Shown in pieces: positions 34,933 through 44,511 of a DNA stretch of 64,000 bases. A program made the translations under genes and the position numbers. The stretch's first letter is position 1; each line of letters begins with the position of its first letter. The notes under the pieces were generated by a model that had not been told where the DNA came from, did no database searches, and saw only the letters and a list, made by a program, of their open reading frames with translations. The stretch is taken from contig NZ_BAAACZ010000011.1 in the NCBI RefSeq assembly GCF_039521975.1, positions 214,142-278,141 on the forward strand. The letters run 5' to 3'. The DNA comes from Alkalibacillus silvisoli. GTDB taxonomy: Bacteria; Bacillota; Bacilli; Bacillales; Alkalibacillaceae.

Positions 34933-36573
34933 ATGCCATTAATGAATTTAACTGTCGGTCAGTTGTTAGATGAAAAGGCAAAGAAACACCCAGAGCATGA
35001 AGCAGCTGTGTATCCTGAAAAGGGGATTCGTTGGACTTATGAACAGTTTAACGAAAAAGTAAACGATGCAGCCAAAGGTTTAATGGCTTTAGGTATTGAA
35101 AAAGGTGAACATGTCGCTATTTGGTCAGATAACAAACCAGAATGGCTAACATCTCAATTTGCATCAGGTAAAATGGGAGCGGTATTAGTGACTGTTAATA
35201 CGAGCTATCAAGCTTCAGAACTCGAATATCTATTAAAACAATCAGATGCAACAACTTTAATACTAGCAGAATCATTCAAAGGAACTTCTTATATTGAAAT
35301 TTTAAAAGAGTTATGCCCTGAATTAGAAAACTCCAACAAAGGAGAGCTTAATTCAACAAGGTTACCAAAGCTTAAAAATGTAATTGTACTTAGTGATGAA
35401 GAGTATAATGGGTGTTATACATGGAATGAGATGATCGAATTAGGTTCACAGATGATTCCTGACTCGAGTTTTCAAGAAAGGTATGATTCTTTACAGTGCG
35501 ACGAAGTGATTAATATGCAATATACTTCTGGTACAACTGGTTTTCCTAAAGGCGTCATGTTAACTCATTACAATATAGTCAACAACGGAAAGCAAATAGC
35601 TGAATGCATGAACTTCACAAAAGATGACCGACTATGTATACCGGTACCTTTTTTCCATTGTTTCGGCTGTGTTCTAGGTGTATTAGCTGCTGTATCAAAA
35701 GGCGCCACTATGGTTATTTTAGAGCAATTTGATCCAGAAAAAGTATTAAAAGCAGTATCTAGGGAGAAGTGTACAGCACTACACGGCGTACCAACTATGT
35801 TTATTGCTGAACTGAACCATCCTAACTTTGAGCAATATGATTTATCACATTTAAGAACTGGTATTATGGCTGGGTCGAATTGCCCGATTGAAGTCATGAA
35901 AGATGTTATAAATAAAATGGGAATTTCAGAAATTACCATAACTTACGGCCAAACTGAATCATCACCAGCAATCACACAGACAAGAACTGATGATCCAATT
36001 GAACGTCGTGTGAGTACAGTAGGAAAAAAGCATCCTAATGTCGAAATTAAAGTAGTAGAACCGGGTACAAATAAAGAAGTCAAGTCTAATCAACCAGGTG
36101 AACTTTGCACAAGGGGTTATCATGTTATGAAAGGCTATTACAACAATGAGGAAGAGACAAATGAAGCGATCGATCAAGATGGTTGGTTACACACAGGAGA
36201 TATCGCTATTTTAGATGAGGATGGATATGTCCAAATAACGGGACGTATTAAAGATATGGTGATTCGTGGTGGTGAAAATATTTATCCACGTGAAATTGAA
36301 GAATTCTTATATCAACACCCAGATGTAGTAGATGTTCAAGTTATTGGTATACCAGATGCTAAATATGGTGAAGAGCTAGTGGCTTGGGTGATCACGCAGG
36401 AAGGCTCTGAAATTACTGAAGAAGACTTAAAAGCATTTTGCGAAGGAAGTATTGCCTATCATAAAACACCCAAATATATACAATTTACTCACGAGTACCC
36501 GATGACTGCAAGTGGAAAAGTTCAAAAGTATAAATTACGTCAACAATCTGAGGAATTATTGGCAAGACATTAA
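34933..36573 (+). CDS. yngI: Acyl-CoA ligase (AMP-forming, YngI-like)
   Basis: A 546-residue ANL-superfamily ligase activating a carboxylic acid to its CoA ester through an acyl-adenylate. The P-loop is MQYTSGTTGFPKGVML near residue 200, followed by ITYGQTESSPAIT, the adenylate motif GWLHTGDIAILDEDGY, hinge GRIKDMVIRGGENIYP, and the catalytic Lys in MTASGKVQKYKL. In this operon it may activate a branched-chain or methylbutyrate-type acid; in B. subtilis it is annotated as an acyl-CoA synthetase. The C-terminal domain is repeated as the next small gene. Confidence 0.93.
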   Translation: MPLMNLTVGQLLDEKAKKHPEHEAAVYPEKGIRWTYEQFNEKVNDAAKGLMALGIEKGEHVAIWSDNKPEWLTSQFASGKMGAVLVTVNTSYQASELEYLLKQSDATTLILAESFKGTSYIEILKELCPELENSNKGELNSTRLPKLKNVIVLSDEEYNGCYTWNEMIELGSQMIPDSSFQERYDSLQCDEVINMQYTSGTTGFPKGVMLTHYNIVNNGKQIAECMNFTKDDRLCIPVPFFHCFGCVLGVLAAVSKGATMVILEQFDPEKVLKAVSREKCTALHGVPTMFIAELNHPNFEQYDLSHLRTGIMAGSNCPIEVMKDVINKMGISEITITYGQTESSPAITQTRTDDPIERRVSTVGKKHPNVEIKVVEPGTNKEVKSNQPGELCTRGYHVMKGYYNNEEETNEAIDQDGWLHTGDIAILDEDGYVQITGRIKDMVIRGGENIYPREIEEFLYQHPDVVDVQVIGIPDAKYGEELVAWVITQEGSEITEEDLKAFCEGSIAYHKTPKYIQFTHEYPMTASGKVQKYKLRQQSEELLARH

Positions 36574-36589
36574 GAGTGAAGGTGATAAC

Positions 36590-36895
36590 ATGCAATCATT
36601 TGAACAAGTACCTGAAACTTATCAAATCGAAAGTTTTATAACTAATCATAAACAAGTTATTGACGCAAAAGTCATTACGATCCCACATCCAGAACATAAC
36701 GAGTTAATAGTGGCTTGGGTAATTAGAGAAGACCAATCAGTAAATGAACAAGATCTCATTCAATATTGCCAACAATCTAATGAAATCAAATCTCCAGATC
36801 ACGTATTGTTTACTGATGAATTTCCAACAACACCAAGTGGGAAAATCCAAAAAATTAGATTAAAAGAAATAGCACTAGAACAATTAAACCGATAA
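36590..36895 (+). CDS. Free-standing AMP-ligase C-terminal domain protein
   Basis: A 101-residue protein made only of the AMP-binding C-terminal (AMP-binding_C) domain: VIDAKVITIPHPEHNELIVAWVI parallels the preceding ligase's VVDVQVIGIP...ELVAWVI, and TTPSGKIQKIRLKEIA keeps the catalytic Lys motif. It has its own start with GAAGGTGA upstream, 16 bases after yngI, so it is a separate intact gene, not a frameshifted tail; the ligase already has a complete C-terminal domain. It probably arose by duplication within the operon. A role as a regulatory or partner domain is possible but untested. Confidence 0.85.
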   Translation: MQSFEQVPETYQIESFITNHKQVIDAKVITIPHPEHNELIVAWVIREDQSVNEQDLIQYCQQSNEIKSPDHVLFTDEFPTTPSGKIQKIRLKEIALEQLNR

Positions 36896-36908
36896 AGGGG
36901 TGCTTAAT

Positions 36909-38252
36909 GTGTTTACTAAAATACTCATCGCTAACAGAGGAGAAATTGCTTCAAGAGTGATTCGTACATGTCATAATTTAAACATTAAAACAGTAGCGAT
37001 ATACTCTGAGGCAGATTTTGAAGCACCGTTTGTTAAAGAAGCGGATGAGAGTTTTTTAATAGGTGGTCCAAAAGTAAATGAAAGTTATTTAAATGTTGAT
37101 GAGATTGTAAAAGTAGCTAAGGACACTGGAGCTGAAGCAGTTCATCCTGGTTATGGATTATTAAGTGAAAATACCGATTTTGCCAAGAGGCTTGAAGCTG
37201 AAGGTATTGTATTTATAGGCCCTGATTCAGGTGCTATTAATAAAATGGGGAGTAAATTAACTGCTCGTCAAACTATGGAAAATGCAGGGGTTCCAATCAT
37301 ACCAGGAACTAATGAACCGGTTGAATCAGTCGAAGTAGCCAGGAAAATTGCCAATGATATTGGATATCCAATTATGGTTAAAGCCTCACATGGTGGTGGT
37401 GGTATTGGAATGCAAATCGTTCAAGATGGAACTGAATTAGAAAAAGCATTTGAAAGCAATTCAAGACGTGCTGAGCAATTTTTTGGTAATGGTACGATGT
37501 TTATTGAAAAAGTAATAGAAGATGCCCATCACGTCGAAATACAAATACTAGCTGATCAATACGGTAATACTGTTCACCTTTTTGAGAGAGAATGCTCTAT
37601 TCAACGTCGACACCAAAAGATCATTGAAGAAGCACCATCACCGTTGTTAAGTGAATCAACAAGACAACATATGGGAGATGCTGCCATTAAAGCAGCAAAG
37701 GCCATTCACTATAAAAATGCTGGAACAATTGAATTTCTCGTTGATGAAAGCCAAAACTTTTACTTTCTAGAGATGAATACTCGATTACAAGTCGAGCACC
37801 CTGTTACAGAGCAAATTACAGGAATTGATTTAGTTGAAGAGCAATTAAAGATTGCATATGGTGAAAAACTATCATTCTCTCAAAAAGACTTAACTATTAA
37901 TGGTCATGCGATTGAAGCAAGAATATATGCTGAAGACCCTAAAACTTTCTTTCCATCACCAGGACAAATTACAGCATTTAACCCACCAATCGGGACAAAC
38001 ATCAGACATGATGTTGGTGTAAATAGTGACTACAAAGTGACACCTTACTATGATCCAATGATTGCCAAGTTAATCGCTTATGGTGAAACGCGAAGTGAGG
38101 CTATTAATTATTTAATAGATGCTTTAATTGACTATGAAGTAGAAGGAATCAAAACGAATATTCCATTTTTAATTGATGTAGCAAAGTCTAAAGCCTTTAA
38201 CGAAGGGGATACAAGAACATCATTCATACAAGAATTTATGATTAAACAATAG
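36909..38252 (+). CDS. yngH: Biotin carboxylase subunit of methylcrotonyl-CoA carboxylase (YngH-like)
   Basis: A 447-residue biotin carboxylase. N-terminal FTKILIANRGEIASRVIRTC, ATP-grasp loop KASHGGGGIGMQ, GNGTMFIEKVIEDAHHVEIQ, and LEMNTRLQVEHPVTEQITGIDLV mark it. It carboxylates biotin on the next gene's product. The GTG at 36909 is preferred (AAAGGGG 8 bases upstream); the GTG at 36900 overlaps the ribosome site. Pairing with the carboxyltransferase at 40224 suggests 3-methylcrotonyl-CoA carboxylation in leucine breakdown. Confidence 0.94.
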   Translation: MFTKILIANRGEIASRVIRTCHNLNIKTVAIYSEADFEAPFVKEADESFLIGGPKVNESYLNVDEIVKVAKDTGAEAVHPGYGLLSENTDFAKRLEAEGIVFIGPDSGAINKMGSKLTARQTMENAGVPIIPGTNEPVESVEVARKIANDIGYPIMVKASHGGGGIGMQIVQDGTELEKAFESNSRRAEQFFGNGTMFIEKVIEDAHHVEIQILADQYGNTVHLFERECSIQRRHQKIIEEAPSPLLSESTRQHMGDAAIKAAKAIHYKNAGTIEFLVDESQNFYFLEMNTRLQVEHPVTEQITGIDLVEEQLKIAYGEKLSFSQKDLTINGHAIEARIYAEDPKTFFPSPGQITAFNPPIGTNIRHDVGVNSDYKVTPYYDPMIAKLIAYGETRSEAINYLIDALIDYEVEGIKTNIPFLIDVAKSKAFNEGDTRTSFIQEFMIKQ

Positions 38253-38263
38253 GAGGAATTAAC

Positions 38264-38476
38264 ATGACAGAAGTTAAGGCAAATATGGCAGGTAACGTAT
38301 GGAAGGTCCTAGTTAATGAAGGGGATTCAATTGATTCAAGTCAGGATGTTGTTATTTTAGAATCTATGAAAATGGAAATACCGATTGCTGCAGAAGTTAG
38401 CGGCACAGTGAAAGAATTAAAAGTGAAAGAAGAGGATTTTGTCAATGAAGGCGATGTGATCGCGATTATTGAGTAA
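38264..38476 (+). CDS. yngHB: Biotin carboxyl carrier protein (YngHB-like)
   Basis: A 70-residue single biotinyl domain with the biotinylation site ESMKMEI (Lys at residue 35). It shuttles carboxyl-biotin between the carboxylase and carboxyltransferase subunits. AGGAGG precedes the ATG, 11 bases after yngH. Confidence 0.95.
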   Translation: MTEVKANMAGNVWKVLVNEGDSIDSSQDVVILESMKMEIPIAAEVSGTVKELKVKEEDFVNEGDVIAIIE

Positions 38477-38512
38477 GATCGCTTTAGTATGTTTAAAAGG
38501 AGCACTGATTCT

Positions 38513-39412
38513 ATGAACCTACCAAAACAAGTGCAAATCAAAGAAGTAGGTCCACGAGATGGATTACAAAATGAAAAGCAGCTTATTCATACAGAGGATA
38601 AAATTAATTGGATTAATCAATTATCTGAAAGTGGTCTATCATACATCGAGATCACATCATTTGTTCATCCAAAATGGATCCCACAACTTAAAGATGCTGT
38701 TGAAGTCGCCAAGTCAATTAAACGAAAAGAAGGCGTCACTTATGGAGCTTTGGTTCCGAATATGAAAGGATTAGAGCGAGCGCTTGAAGCTGATGTTGAT
38801 GAGGTTTCAATCTTTATGTCAGCAAGTGAAAGTCATAATCAAAATAATATTAATAAATCAATTTCAGATACTTATCCGGTACTTCGTGAAGTTGTTGATG
38901 AAGCAAAACAAGCAGGAAAGAGTGTTCGCGGTTATGTGTCAACGGTTTTTGGCTGTCCATATGACGGAGCAGTTGATGAAAACCAAGTCATTGATGTTTG
39001 CCATAATCTATTTGATATGGGAATAGATGAATTATCTTTAGGTGACACAATTGGAGTAGCAAACCCAGTACAAGTCAATCAAGTTTTAACTAAAATGGAA
39101 GCTCACTTTAGTAAAGAACAACTAGCATTACATTTCCATGATACAAGAGGAATGGCGTTAGCCAATACACTAATCGCACTTCAATTAGGTTATCATACTT
39201 TTGATAGTTCATTAGGTGGCTTAGGTGGATGTCCTTATGCTAAAGGGGCATCCGGTAATGTTGCTACAGATGACTTAGTTCATATGCTACAGGAAATGGG
39301 GATTGAGCAGTCAATTGACTTAAATAAGCTTTTGGAAGCGGGTCATTTTATTGAATCGAGTTTAGGTCAGCCATTACCTAGTAAGCAAATGGGCATTTCA
39401 AGAAAGGCTTAA
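38513..39412 (+). CDS. yngG: Hydroxymethylglutaryl-CoA lyase (YngG-like)
   Basis: A 299-residue TIM-barrel lyase that splits HMG-CoA into acetyl-CoA and acetoacetate, the last step of leucine breakdown. EVGPRDGLQNE (catalytic Asp and Arg), SVFMSASESHNQNN-like middle, FHDTRGMALANTL (metal His), and GGLGGCPYAKGASGN with the catalytic Cys are present. The ATG at 38513 has AAAGGAG at a spacing of 10; the longer frame from 38489 has none. Confidence 0.95.
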   Translation: MNLPKQVQIKEVGPRDGLQNEKQLIHTEDKINWINQLSESGLSYIEITSFVHPKWIPQLKDAVEVAKSIKRKEGVTYGALVPNMKGLERALEADVDEVSIFMSASESHNQNNINKSISDTYPVLREVVDEAKQAGKSVRGYVSTVFGCPYDGAVDENQVIDVCHNLFDMGIDELSLGDTIGVANPVQVNQVLTKMEAHFSKEQLALHFHDTRGMALANTLIALQLGYHTFDSSLGGLGGCPYAKGASGNVATDDLVHMLQEMGIEQSIDLNKLLEAGHFIESSLGQPLPSKQMGISRKA

Positions 39413-39427
39413 AAAGGATGTGATGTT

Positions 39428-40207
39428 TTGAGTACAGTACAGTTTGAGATGATTGATGAGCATATAGGTACAATTACCTTAAATCGACCTGAAGCGGCGA
39501 ATGCTTTCTCAAAACAATTGATGAAAGATTTTCATGAACAGCTTGATCAAATTGAAATTCATCAATCATTAAGAGTGCTCATTATTAAGGCACAAGGTGA
39601 AAAAGCATTTTGTGCCGGTGCTGATTTAAAAGAGCGCCGTACGATGAATCAAGAGCAAGTTGTAGATGCAGTTCGTCAAATTGGAGAGTTAGTCACACGT
39701 GTTGCTAACTTAAAAGTCCCGACGATCGCTGCGATTAATGGAGCTGCTTTCGGAGGAGGATTAGAATTATCGCTAGGCTGTGATATTCGCATCGCCAGTA
39801 AAAATGCAAAAATGGGATTAACCGAGACATCACTAGCCATTATTCCCGGAGCAGGTGGGACGCAACGATTAGCTAGACTGATTGGACTTGCTAAAGCGAA
39901 GTATTACATTTTAACAGCGAAACGATTCGATAGTTTTGAAGGTGAAAAAGTTGGTTTAATTGAAGAAGTTGTTGAATTAACAGATTTAGAAGACAAAGCG
40001 CTTGAAATAGCAAATCAAATTGCATCTAATGCACCGGTTGGTGTTCAAATGGCTAAAAAAGCTATGGAAGAAGGATTTGACCACGATATTCATACAGGTT
40101 TAAAAATTGAACGAGACAGATATTTAAACACAATACCAACAGCTGACAGGTTAGAAGCATTAGAAGCCTTTAAAGAAAAACGTAAGCCGACTTTTACTGG
40201 TAAGTAG
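39428..40207 (+). CDS. yngF: Enoyl-CoA hydratase, probable methylglutaconyl-CoA hydratase (YngF-like)
   Basis: A 259-residue crotonase-fold protein with AGADLKERRTM (oxyanion hole), AAINGAAFGGGLELSLGCDIRIAS and TSLAIIPGAGGTQRLARLIG, where Glu residues for hydration are found. It probably hydrates 3-methylglutaconyl-CoA to HMG-CoA given its place between the lyase and the carboxyltransferase. The start is TTG behind AAAGGATG. Confidence 0.92.
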   Translation: MSTVQFEMIDEHIGTITLNRPEAANAFSKQLMKDFHEQLDQIEIHQSLRVLIIKAQGEKAFCAGADLKERRTMNQEQVVDAVRQIGELVTRVANLKVPTIAAINGAAFGGGLELSLGCDIRIASKNAKMGLTETSLAIIPGAGGTQRLARLIGLAKAKYYILTAKRFDSFEGEKVGLIEEVVELTDLEDKALEIANQIASNAPVGVQMAKKAMEEGFDHDIHTGLKIERDRYLNTIPTADRLEALEAFKEKRKPTFTGK

Positions 40208-40223
40208 AAAGGATGACATAAAC

Positions 40224-41753
40224 ATGGCATTTGAAGAACAACACCAAGCGATTCGTGATCGAATTGAAAAGGGTGGAGCTGAAAAATACCACGAAAAAAA
40301 TGCTGAAAAAGGAAAAATGTTTGTTAGAGATCGTTTAAATAGGCTACTAGACGATGATTTGAATGTAGAAGATGCATTTTTCGCCAACTGTGTAGATGAA
40401 TCATTACCGGCTGATGGTGTCGTTACAGGCTTAGGTAAAATCAATGGTGAGACTGTTGCGATTATGGCTAATGATTCAACAGTTAAAGCAGGTTCCTGGG
40501 GTGCACGTACAGTAGAAAAAATCATTCGTATTCAAGAAACAGCGATGAAACTAGAAGTGCCTATGCTTTACTTAGTCGATTCTGCAGGTGCACGAATTAC
40601 CGACCAAATCGAAATGTTCCCAAATCGTCGGGGAGCAGGACGCATTTTCTATAATCAAGTTAAGATGTCCGGTCGTGTTCCTCAAGTTTGCTTACTCTTT
40701 GGGCCATCTGCTGCAGGCGGTGCGTACATACCAGCGTTCTGTGATATTGTTATTATGGTTGATGGTAATGCATCGATGTATTTAGGTTCCCCGCGCATGG
40801 CAGAGAAAGTAATCGGAGAAAAAGTGTCACTAGAGGAAATGGGTGGCGCAAAAATGCACTGCTCAGTTTCCGGTGTAGGTGACGTTCTAGTTAAAAGTGA
40901 ACAAGAAGCAATTGAATATGCACAAAAGTATTTAACGTACTTCCCGCAAAACTTTAGAACGCAACCACTAGAGAAAGAAACAATTAATCCAGGTCAATTT
41001 GATAAAACAATTAGCGATTTAATTCCAGAAAATCAAAACGCACCATTTGATATGTACGAGTTAATCAATCGTTTGATTGATGAAGATAGCTTCTGTGAAA
41101 TTAAACGCGAATTTGCAAAAGAATTGATTACTGGCTTAGCACGAATTGATGGTAAGTCAGTTGGGATTATCGCTAACCAACCCCGTATGAAAGGTGGCGT
41201 TTTGTTCCATGATTCTGCTGATAAGGCAGCTAAGTTCATTCAACTATGTGATGCGTTTAATATTCCACTCGTATTCTTAGCTGACATTCCAGGATTCATG
41301 ATTGGTACAAAGGTTGAACGTGCAGGTATTATTCGACATGGAGCTAAGATGATCTCAGCTATGAGCGAAGTAACTGTACCTAAGATTTGTGTTGTTGTGA
41401 GAAAAGCATATGGTGCAGGATTATATGCCATGGCAGGACCAGCTTTTGAACCAGATGTAACAATTGCACTTCCTACAGCTCAAATTGCAGTCATGGGGCC
41501 AGAAGCTGCCGTTAACGCAGTATATGCTAATAAAATAGCTGAACTACCAGAAGAAGACCGCCCAGCATTTATTAAAGAAAAACATGAAGAGTATAAAGAG
41601 AACATTGATATTTACCGACTTGCTTCAGAGATGATTGTCGATGATATTGTACAACCAAACGATTTAAGAGATGTTCTGACACGAAGGCTAGACATCTACC
41701 AATCTAAAAACTTAACATTTACCGAAAGAAAGCACGGTGTTTACCCTGTGTAA
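40224..41753 (+). CDS. yngE: Acyl-CoA carboxyltransferase beta subunit (methylcrotonyl-CoA carboxylase, YngE-like)
   Basis: A 509-residue carboxyltransferase. VDSAGARITDQIEMF, GPSAAGGAYIPAFCDIVIMVD, and IPGFMIGTKVERAGIIRHGAKM, KAYGAGLYAMAGPAFEPD mark both acyl-CoA and biotin sites. It moves the carboxyl group from carrier biotin to the acyl-CoA. The order acyl-CoA dehydrogenase, ligase, biotin carboxylase, carrier, lyase, hydratase, carboxyltransferase follows B. subtilis yngJIHHBGFE. AAAGGATG precedes the start; the operon ends with a terminator. Confidence 0.94.
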   Translation: MAFEEQHQAIRDRIEKGGAEKYHEKNAEKGKMFVRDRLNRLLDDDLNVEDAFFANCVDESLPADGVVTGLGKINGETVAIMANDSTVKAGSWGARTVEKIIRIQETAMKLEVPMLYLVDSAGARITDQIEMFPNRRGAGRIFYNQVKMSGRVPQVCLLFGPSAAGGAYIPAFCDIVIMVDGNASMYLGSPRMAEKVIGEKVSLEEMGGAKMHCSVSGVGDVLVKSEQEAIEYAQKYLTYFPQNFRTQPLEKETINPGQFDKTISDLIPENQNAPFDMYELINRLIDEDSFCEIKREFAKELITGLARIDGKSVGIIANQPRMKGGVLFHDSADKAAKFIQLCDAFNIPLVFLADIPGFMIGTKVERAGIIRHGAKMISAMSEVTVPKICVVVRKAYGAGLYAMAGPAFEPDVTIALPTAQIAVMGPEAAVNAVYANKIAELPEEDRPAFIKEKHEEYKENIDIYRLASEMIVDDIVQPNDLRDVLTRRLDIYQSKNLTFTERKHGVYPV

Positions 41754-41763
41754 CGATTCAAGT

Positions 41764-41806
41764 ACAGCATGGCTTAGCAATATTGTCTAAGTCATGCTGT
41801 TTTGTT
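41764..41806 (+). terminator. Terminator after the yng operon
   Basis: ACAGCATGGCTTAG pairs with CTAAGTCATGCTGT (one mismatch), followed by TTTTGTTT. Confidence 0.9.
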
Positions 41807-41881
41807 TAGAATTTATTAATGAGTAAACGGAATGAGTTTAATATAATAATAATATGTAAACTTATGATTGGAGGAGAACTG

Positions 41882-43531
41882 ATGACATATGATGCGATAG
41901 TCATAGGTGCCGGACTATCCGGATTAGTAACCAGTGCTGAGATTGCTAATAACGGTAAAACAGTGTTACTACTCGACCAAGAACCAGAAAGCTCCTTCGG
42001 TGGTCAAGCTTGGTGGTCATTCGGTGGGTTATTTCTAATAGATTCACCCGAACAACGCAAAATGGGAATTAAAGACTCACTTGAATTAGCAGAACAAGAC
42101 TGGTTCGGCTCAGCTAGTTTTGAAAGAGAAGTTGAAGATTACTGGGGGAAACAATGGGCAAAAGCCTATTTAGAATTCGCAGCAAATGAAAAAAGAGATT
42201 GGTTAAGGCGTTTAGGGATTAGCCTTTTTCCTGTAGTCGGTTGGGCAGAGCGAGGCGGTTATTTAGCAGAAGGCCATGGTAACTCGGTGCCTCGTTTTCA
42301 TATCGTATGGGGGACAGGTCCTGGGGTTGTTGAACCGTTCGAGAAGTTAGTAAATAAATTTATAGAAGGCGGAATGATTACTTATAAGCCACGCCATCAA
42401 GTAGACGAACTTATTACCGAAAACAAATCTATAACTGGCGTAAAAGGATCTGTTTTAAAAGACGATCGAGTTAAACGTGGGGAAAAAAGCTCTCGAGAAG
42501 TAGTTGGAGAGTTTGAGTACAATGCTGAACATATAGTCATTGCAAGTGGTGGAGTAGGGGCCAACTTTAATTTAATTCGTGAAAATTGGCCAGAACATTT
42601 AGGCAATCCACCCAAACATATGATTTCAGGTGTGCCCGATTATGTTGATGGTCGAATGGTTACAATTGCAGAAGATGCAGGGGCTAGAGTGGTGAATAAG
42701 GATCGCATGTGGCATTACACTGAAGGGATTAAAAATTGGAACCCAGTATGGTCCAACCATGGCATACGCATTTTACCAGGGCCATCATCAATCTGGTTAG
42801 ATGCAGAAGGTAGACGTTTTCCAGCACCAAACTTTCCTGGGTTTGATACATTAGGTACACTAGAGACAATTTTGAAAACAGGCTACGACTACTCTTGGTT
42901 TATACTGACTCAAAAAATAATAGAAAAAGAATTTGCATTATCAGGTTCAGAACAAAATCCGGATCTAACTGGTAAAAGTATTAAGCAACTATTAAAACGG
43001 GTACTACCTGGAGCTCCAGAGCCAGTTGAAGCATTTAAAACTAAAGGAGAAGACTTTATTGTAGCTGATCAGTTATCTGATTTAGTTGAGAAAATGAACG
43101 ACTTAACAGGAGATGAGCTACTTAATGAAGAACATATACGTAAACAAATAGAAGCACGTGATCGAGAAATTGACAATAAATTTACGAAAGACTTACAAAT
43201 CACCGCACTTAGAGGTTCAAGGTTTAATAAAGGAGATAAGCTGATCCGTACAGCAAAACCACATAAAATATTAGATTCGAAAAACGGACCACTCATCGCA
43301 GTTCGCCTGAACATACTAAGTCGAAAAACACTAGGCGGTCTACAAACAGACTTATCCGGTAGGGTGTTAGGCCAAAATGATGAGCCAATTAAAGGTTTAT
43401 ATGCAGTAGGTGAAGCATCAGGGTTTGGTGGCGGTGGTATGCATGGTTATCGCGCATTAGAGGGAACATTTCTCGGTGGTTGTCTATTTACAGGTAAAAC
43501 GGTAGGCAGAACAATCGGAAAATATAGTTAA
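41882..43531 (+). CDS. FAD-binding dehydrogenase (3-ketosteroid dehydrogenase/fumarate reductase-like)
   Basis: A 549-residue flavoprotein with an N-terminal FAD motif DAIVIGAGLSGLVTSAEIANNGKTVLLLDQ's GAGLSG core, substrate motif SFGGQAWWSFGGLFLIDSPEQR, and a C-terminal YAVGEASGFGGGGMHGYRALEGTFLGGCLF FAD-binding end. It belongs to the FAD_binding_2 family, COG3573. The Trp-rich AWWSFGG near residue 45 is typical of that subgroup. GGAGGAG precedes ATG at 41882. The substrate is unknown; a stand-alone transcription unit. Confidence 0.85.
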   Translation: MTYDAIVIGAGLSGLVTSAEIANNGKTVLLLDQEPESSFGGQAWWSFGGLFLIDSPEQRKMGIKDSLELAEQDWFGSASFEREVEDYWGKQWAKAYLEFAANEKRDWLRRLGISLFPVVGWAERGGYLAEGHGNSVPRFHIVWGTGPGVVEPFEKLVNKFIEGGMITYKPRHQVDELITENKSITGVKGSVLKDDRVKRGEKSSREVVGEFEYNAEHIVIASGGVGANFNLIRENWPEHLGNPPKHMISGVPDYVDGRMVTIAEDAGARVVNKDRMWHYTEGIKNWNPVWSNHGIRILPGPSSIWLDAEGRRFPAPNFPGFDTLGTLETILKTGYDYSWFILTQKIIEKEFALSGSEQNPDLTGKSIKQLLKRVLPGAPEPVEAFKTKGEDFIVADQLSDLVEKMNDLTGDELLNEEHIRKQIEARDREIDNKFTKDLQITALRGSRFNKGDKLIRTAKPHKILDSKNGPLIAVRLNILSRKTLGGLQTDLSGRVLGQNDEPIKGLYAVGEASGFGGGGMHGYRALEGTFLGGCLFTGKTVGRTIGKYS

Positions 43532-43618
43532 CTATATTTTTGTTATGTAAACTTAGTTTGAAAATTTATAGAATGGATAGAGGACTATGATTCATTACTC
43601 ATTATTTTAGCGTTTGTA

Positions 43619-43852
43619 TTGATTTCTTTTTTCTTTATACTTTTACAAACAATACTTAAGACTAATCATGATTACAACTTCATAATATTTAACATCTTGT
43701 TTTATATTAGTTTAATTACTGTAATCATTGGTGGCATAGGAATGGTCTTTAATTTTGAATTGATTAATTTTCATTTACTATTTGGAATTAGCATGATCAT
43801 TTTAATCGGGTCAACTCTCAGCATGGTTACATCCATTTCTTTTTATAAATAG
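43619..43852 (+). CDS. Possible small membrane protein
   Basis: A 77-residue frame from a TTG start with about three hydrophobic segments (FFFILLQTI, IIFNILFYISLITVIIGGIGMVF, HLLFGISMIILIGSTLSMV). No clear ribosome site fits the TTG, and the frame is open upstream for about 15 more codons, including YDSLLIILAFVL, without a standard start. It may be a membrane gene with a damaged start. Nothing is recognised. Confidence 0.4.
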   Translation: MISFFFILLQTILKTNHDYNFIIFNILFYISLITVIIGGIGMVFNFELINFHLLFGISMIILIGSTLSMVTSISFYK

Positions 43853-43867
43853 AGAGGAGCAAAGTGA

Positions 43868-44488
43868 TTGGGATCTCGAATTATGCACTTAATCATAGCA
43901 AACCGCATTTTAAAGGAAATACAAGTTAAGGACAGTACGTCGTTTTTACTTGGAGGAATTGCACCTGATGCTGTATCACCAAAAGATGATTCACATTTTT
44001 ATATAGGCGATCAAAGTGCCTTTACAAGAGCAATTGATTATGAAGGTTTCCTTACCAAATATCACGCTCTGAGTGATTATAATTATATTTTAGGATACTA
44101 TACACATCTCATTGCTGATGATCTTTGATTACAAGGGTTTTATTTACCATGGTTAAAAAATCGTATGGAAGCCGATGAAGAATTATTTAAATCGTATCAT
44201 CAAGATTTTTGGTTATTAAATGCAAAATTAATAGAATACTATGGTTATCAAGAGGAGTTAATCAATACTTTTGAATCGAGTCTTCCGCATATAATCAATA
44301 TAGAAGAAGTAAAACAGCAAAATATTATCGACTTTACAAAACATATATTAGATGATTTAAATTATGACAAAGTTAATATAGATGAAAAGCTTCAAGTGTT
44401 TACATTTGAACAAATCGTTGGATATATTGAAACATCAGTTGATCAAGTTCTCTATAGACTAAATAGGAACAAGATTGTTACAGTTTAA
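43868..44488 (+). pseudogene. Zinc-dependent phospholipase C-like protein interrupted by an in-frame UGA
   Basis: Two frames are one gene: 43868-44128 (TTG start behind GAGAGGAG, reading HLIIANRILKEI, GGIAPDAVSPKD, HALSDYNYILGYYTHLIADDL) continues in the same frame after TGA (44126-44128) into LQGFYLPWLKNRMEADE... The family (Zn-dependent phospholipase C-like, seen in Bacillaceae) usually has DDxWL here, so TGG to TGA at a Trp is the simplest reading. No frameshift. An intact Sec system exists in the genome, but no SECIS-like stem is seen, so Sec insertion is unlikely. Product would be about 206 residues if read through. Confidence 0.75.
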
Positions 44489-44511
44489 TTTTATCGGTAA
44501 AGGAGGGAGCT

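Noticed and set aside
44126..44128. UGA as a selenocysteine codon in the phospholipase C-like gene
   Set aside because: No SECIS-like stem within the expected distance, and the position fits Trp; treated as a nonsense change.
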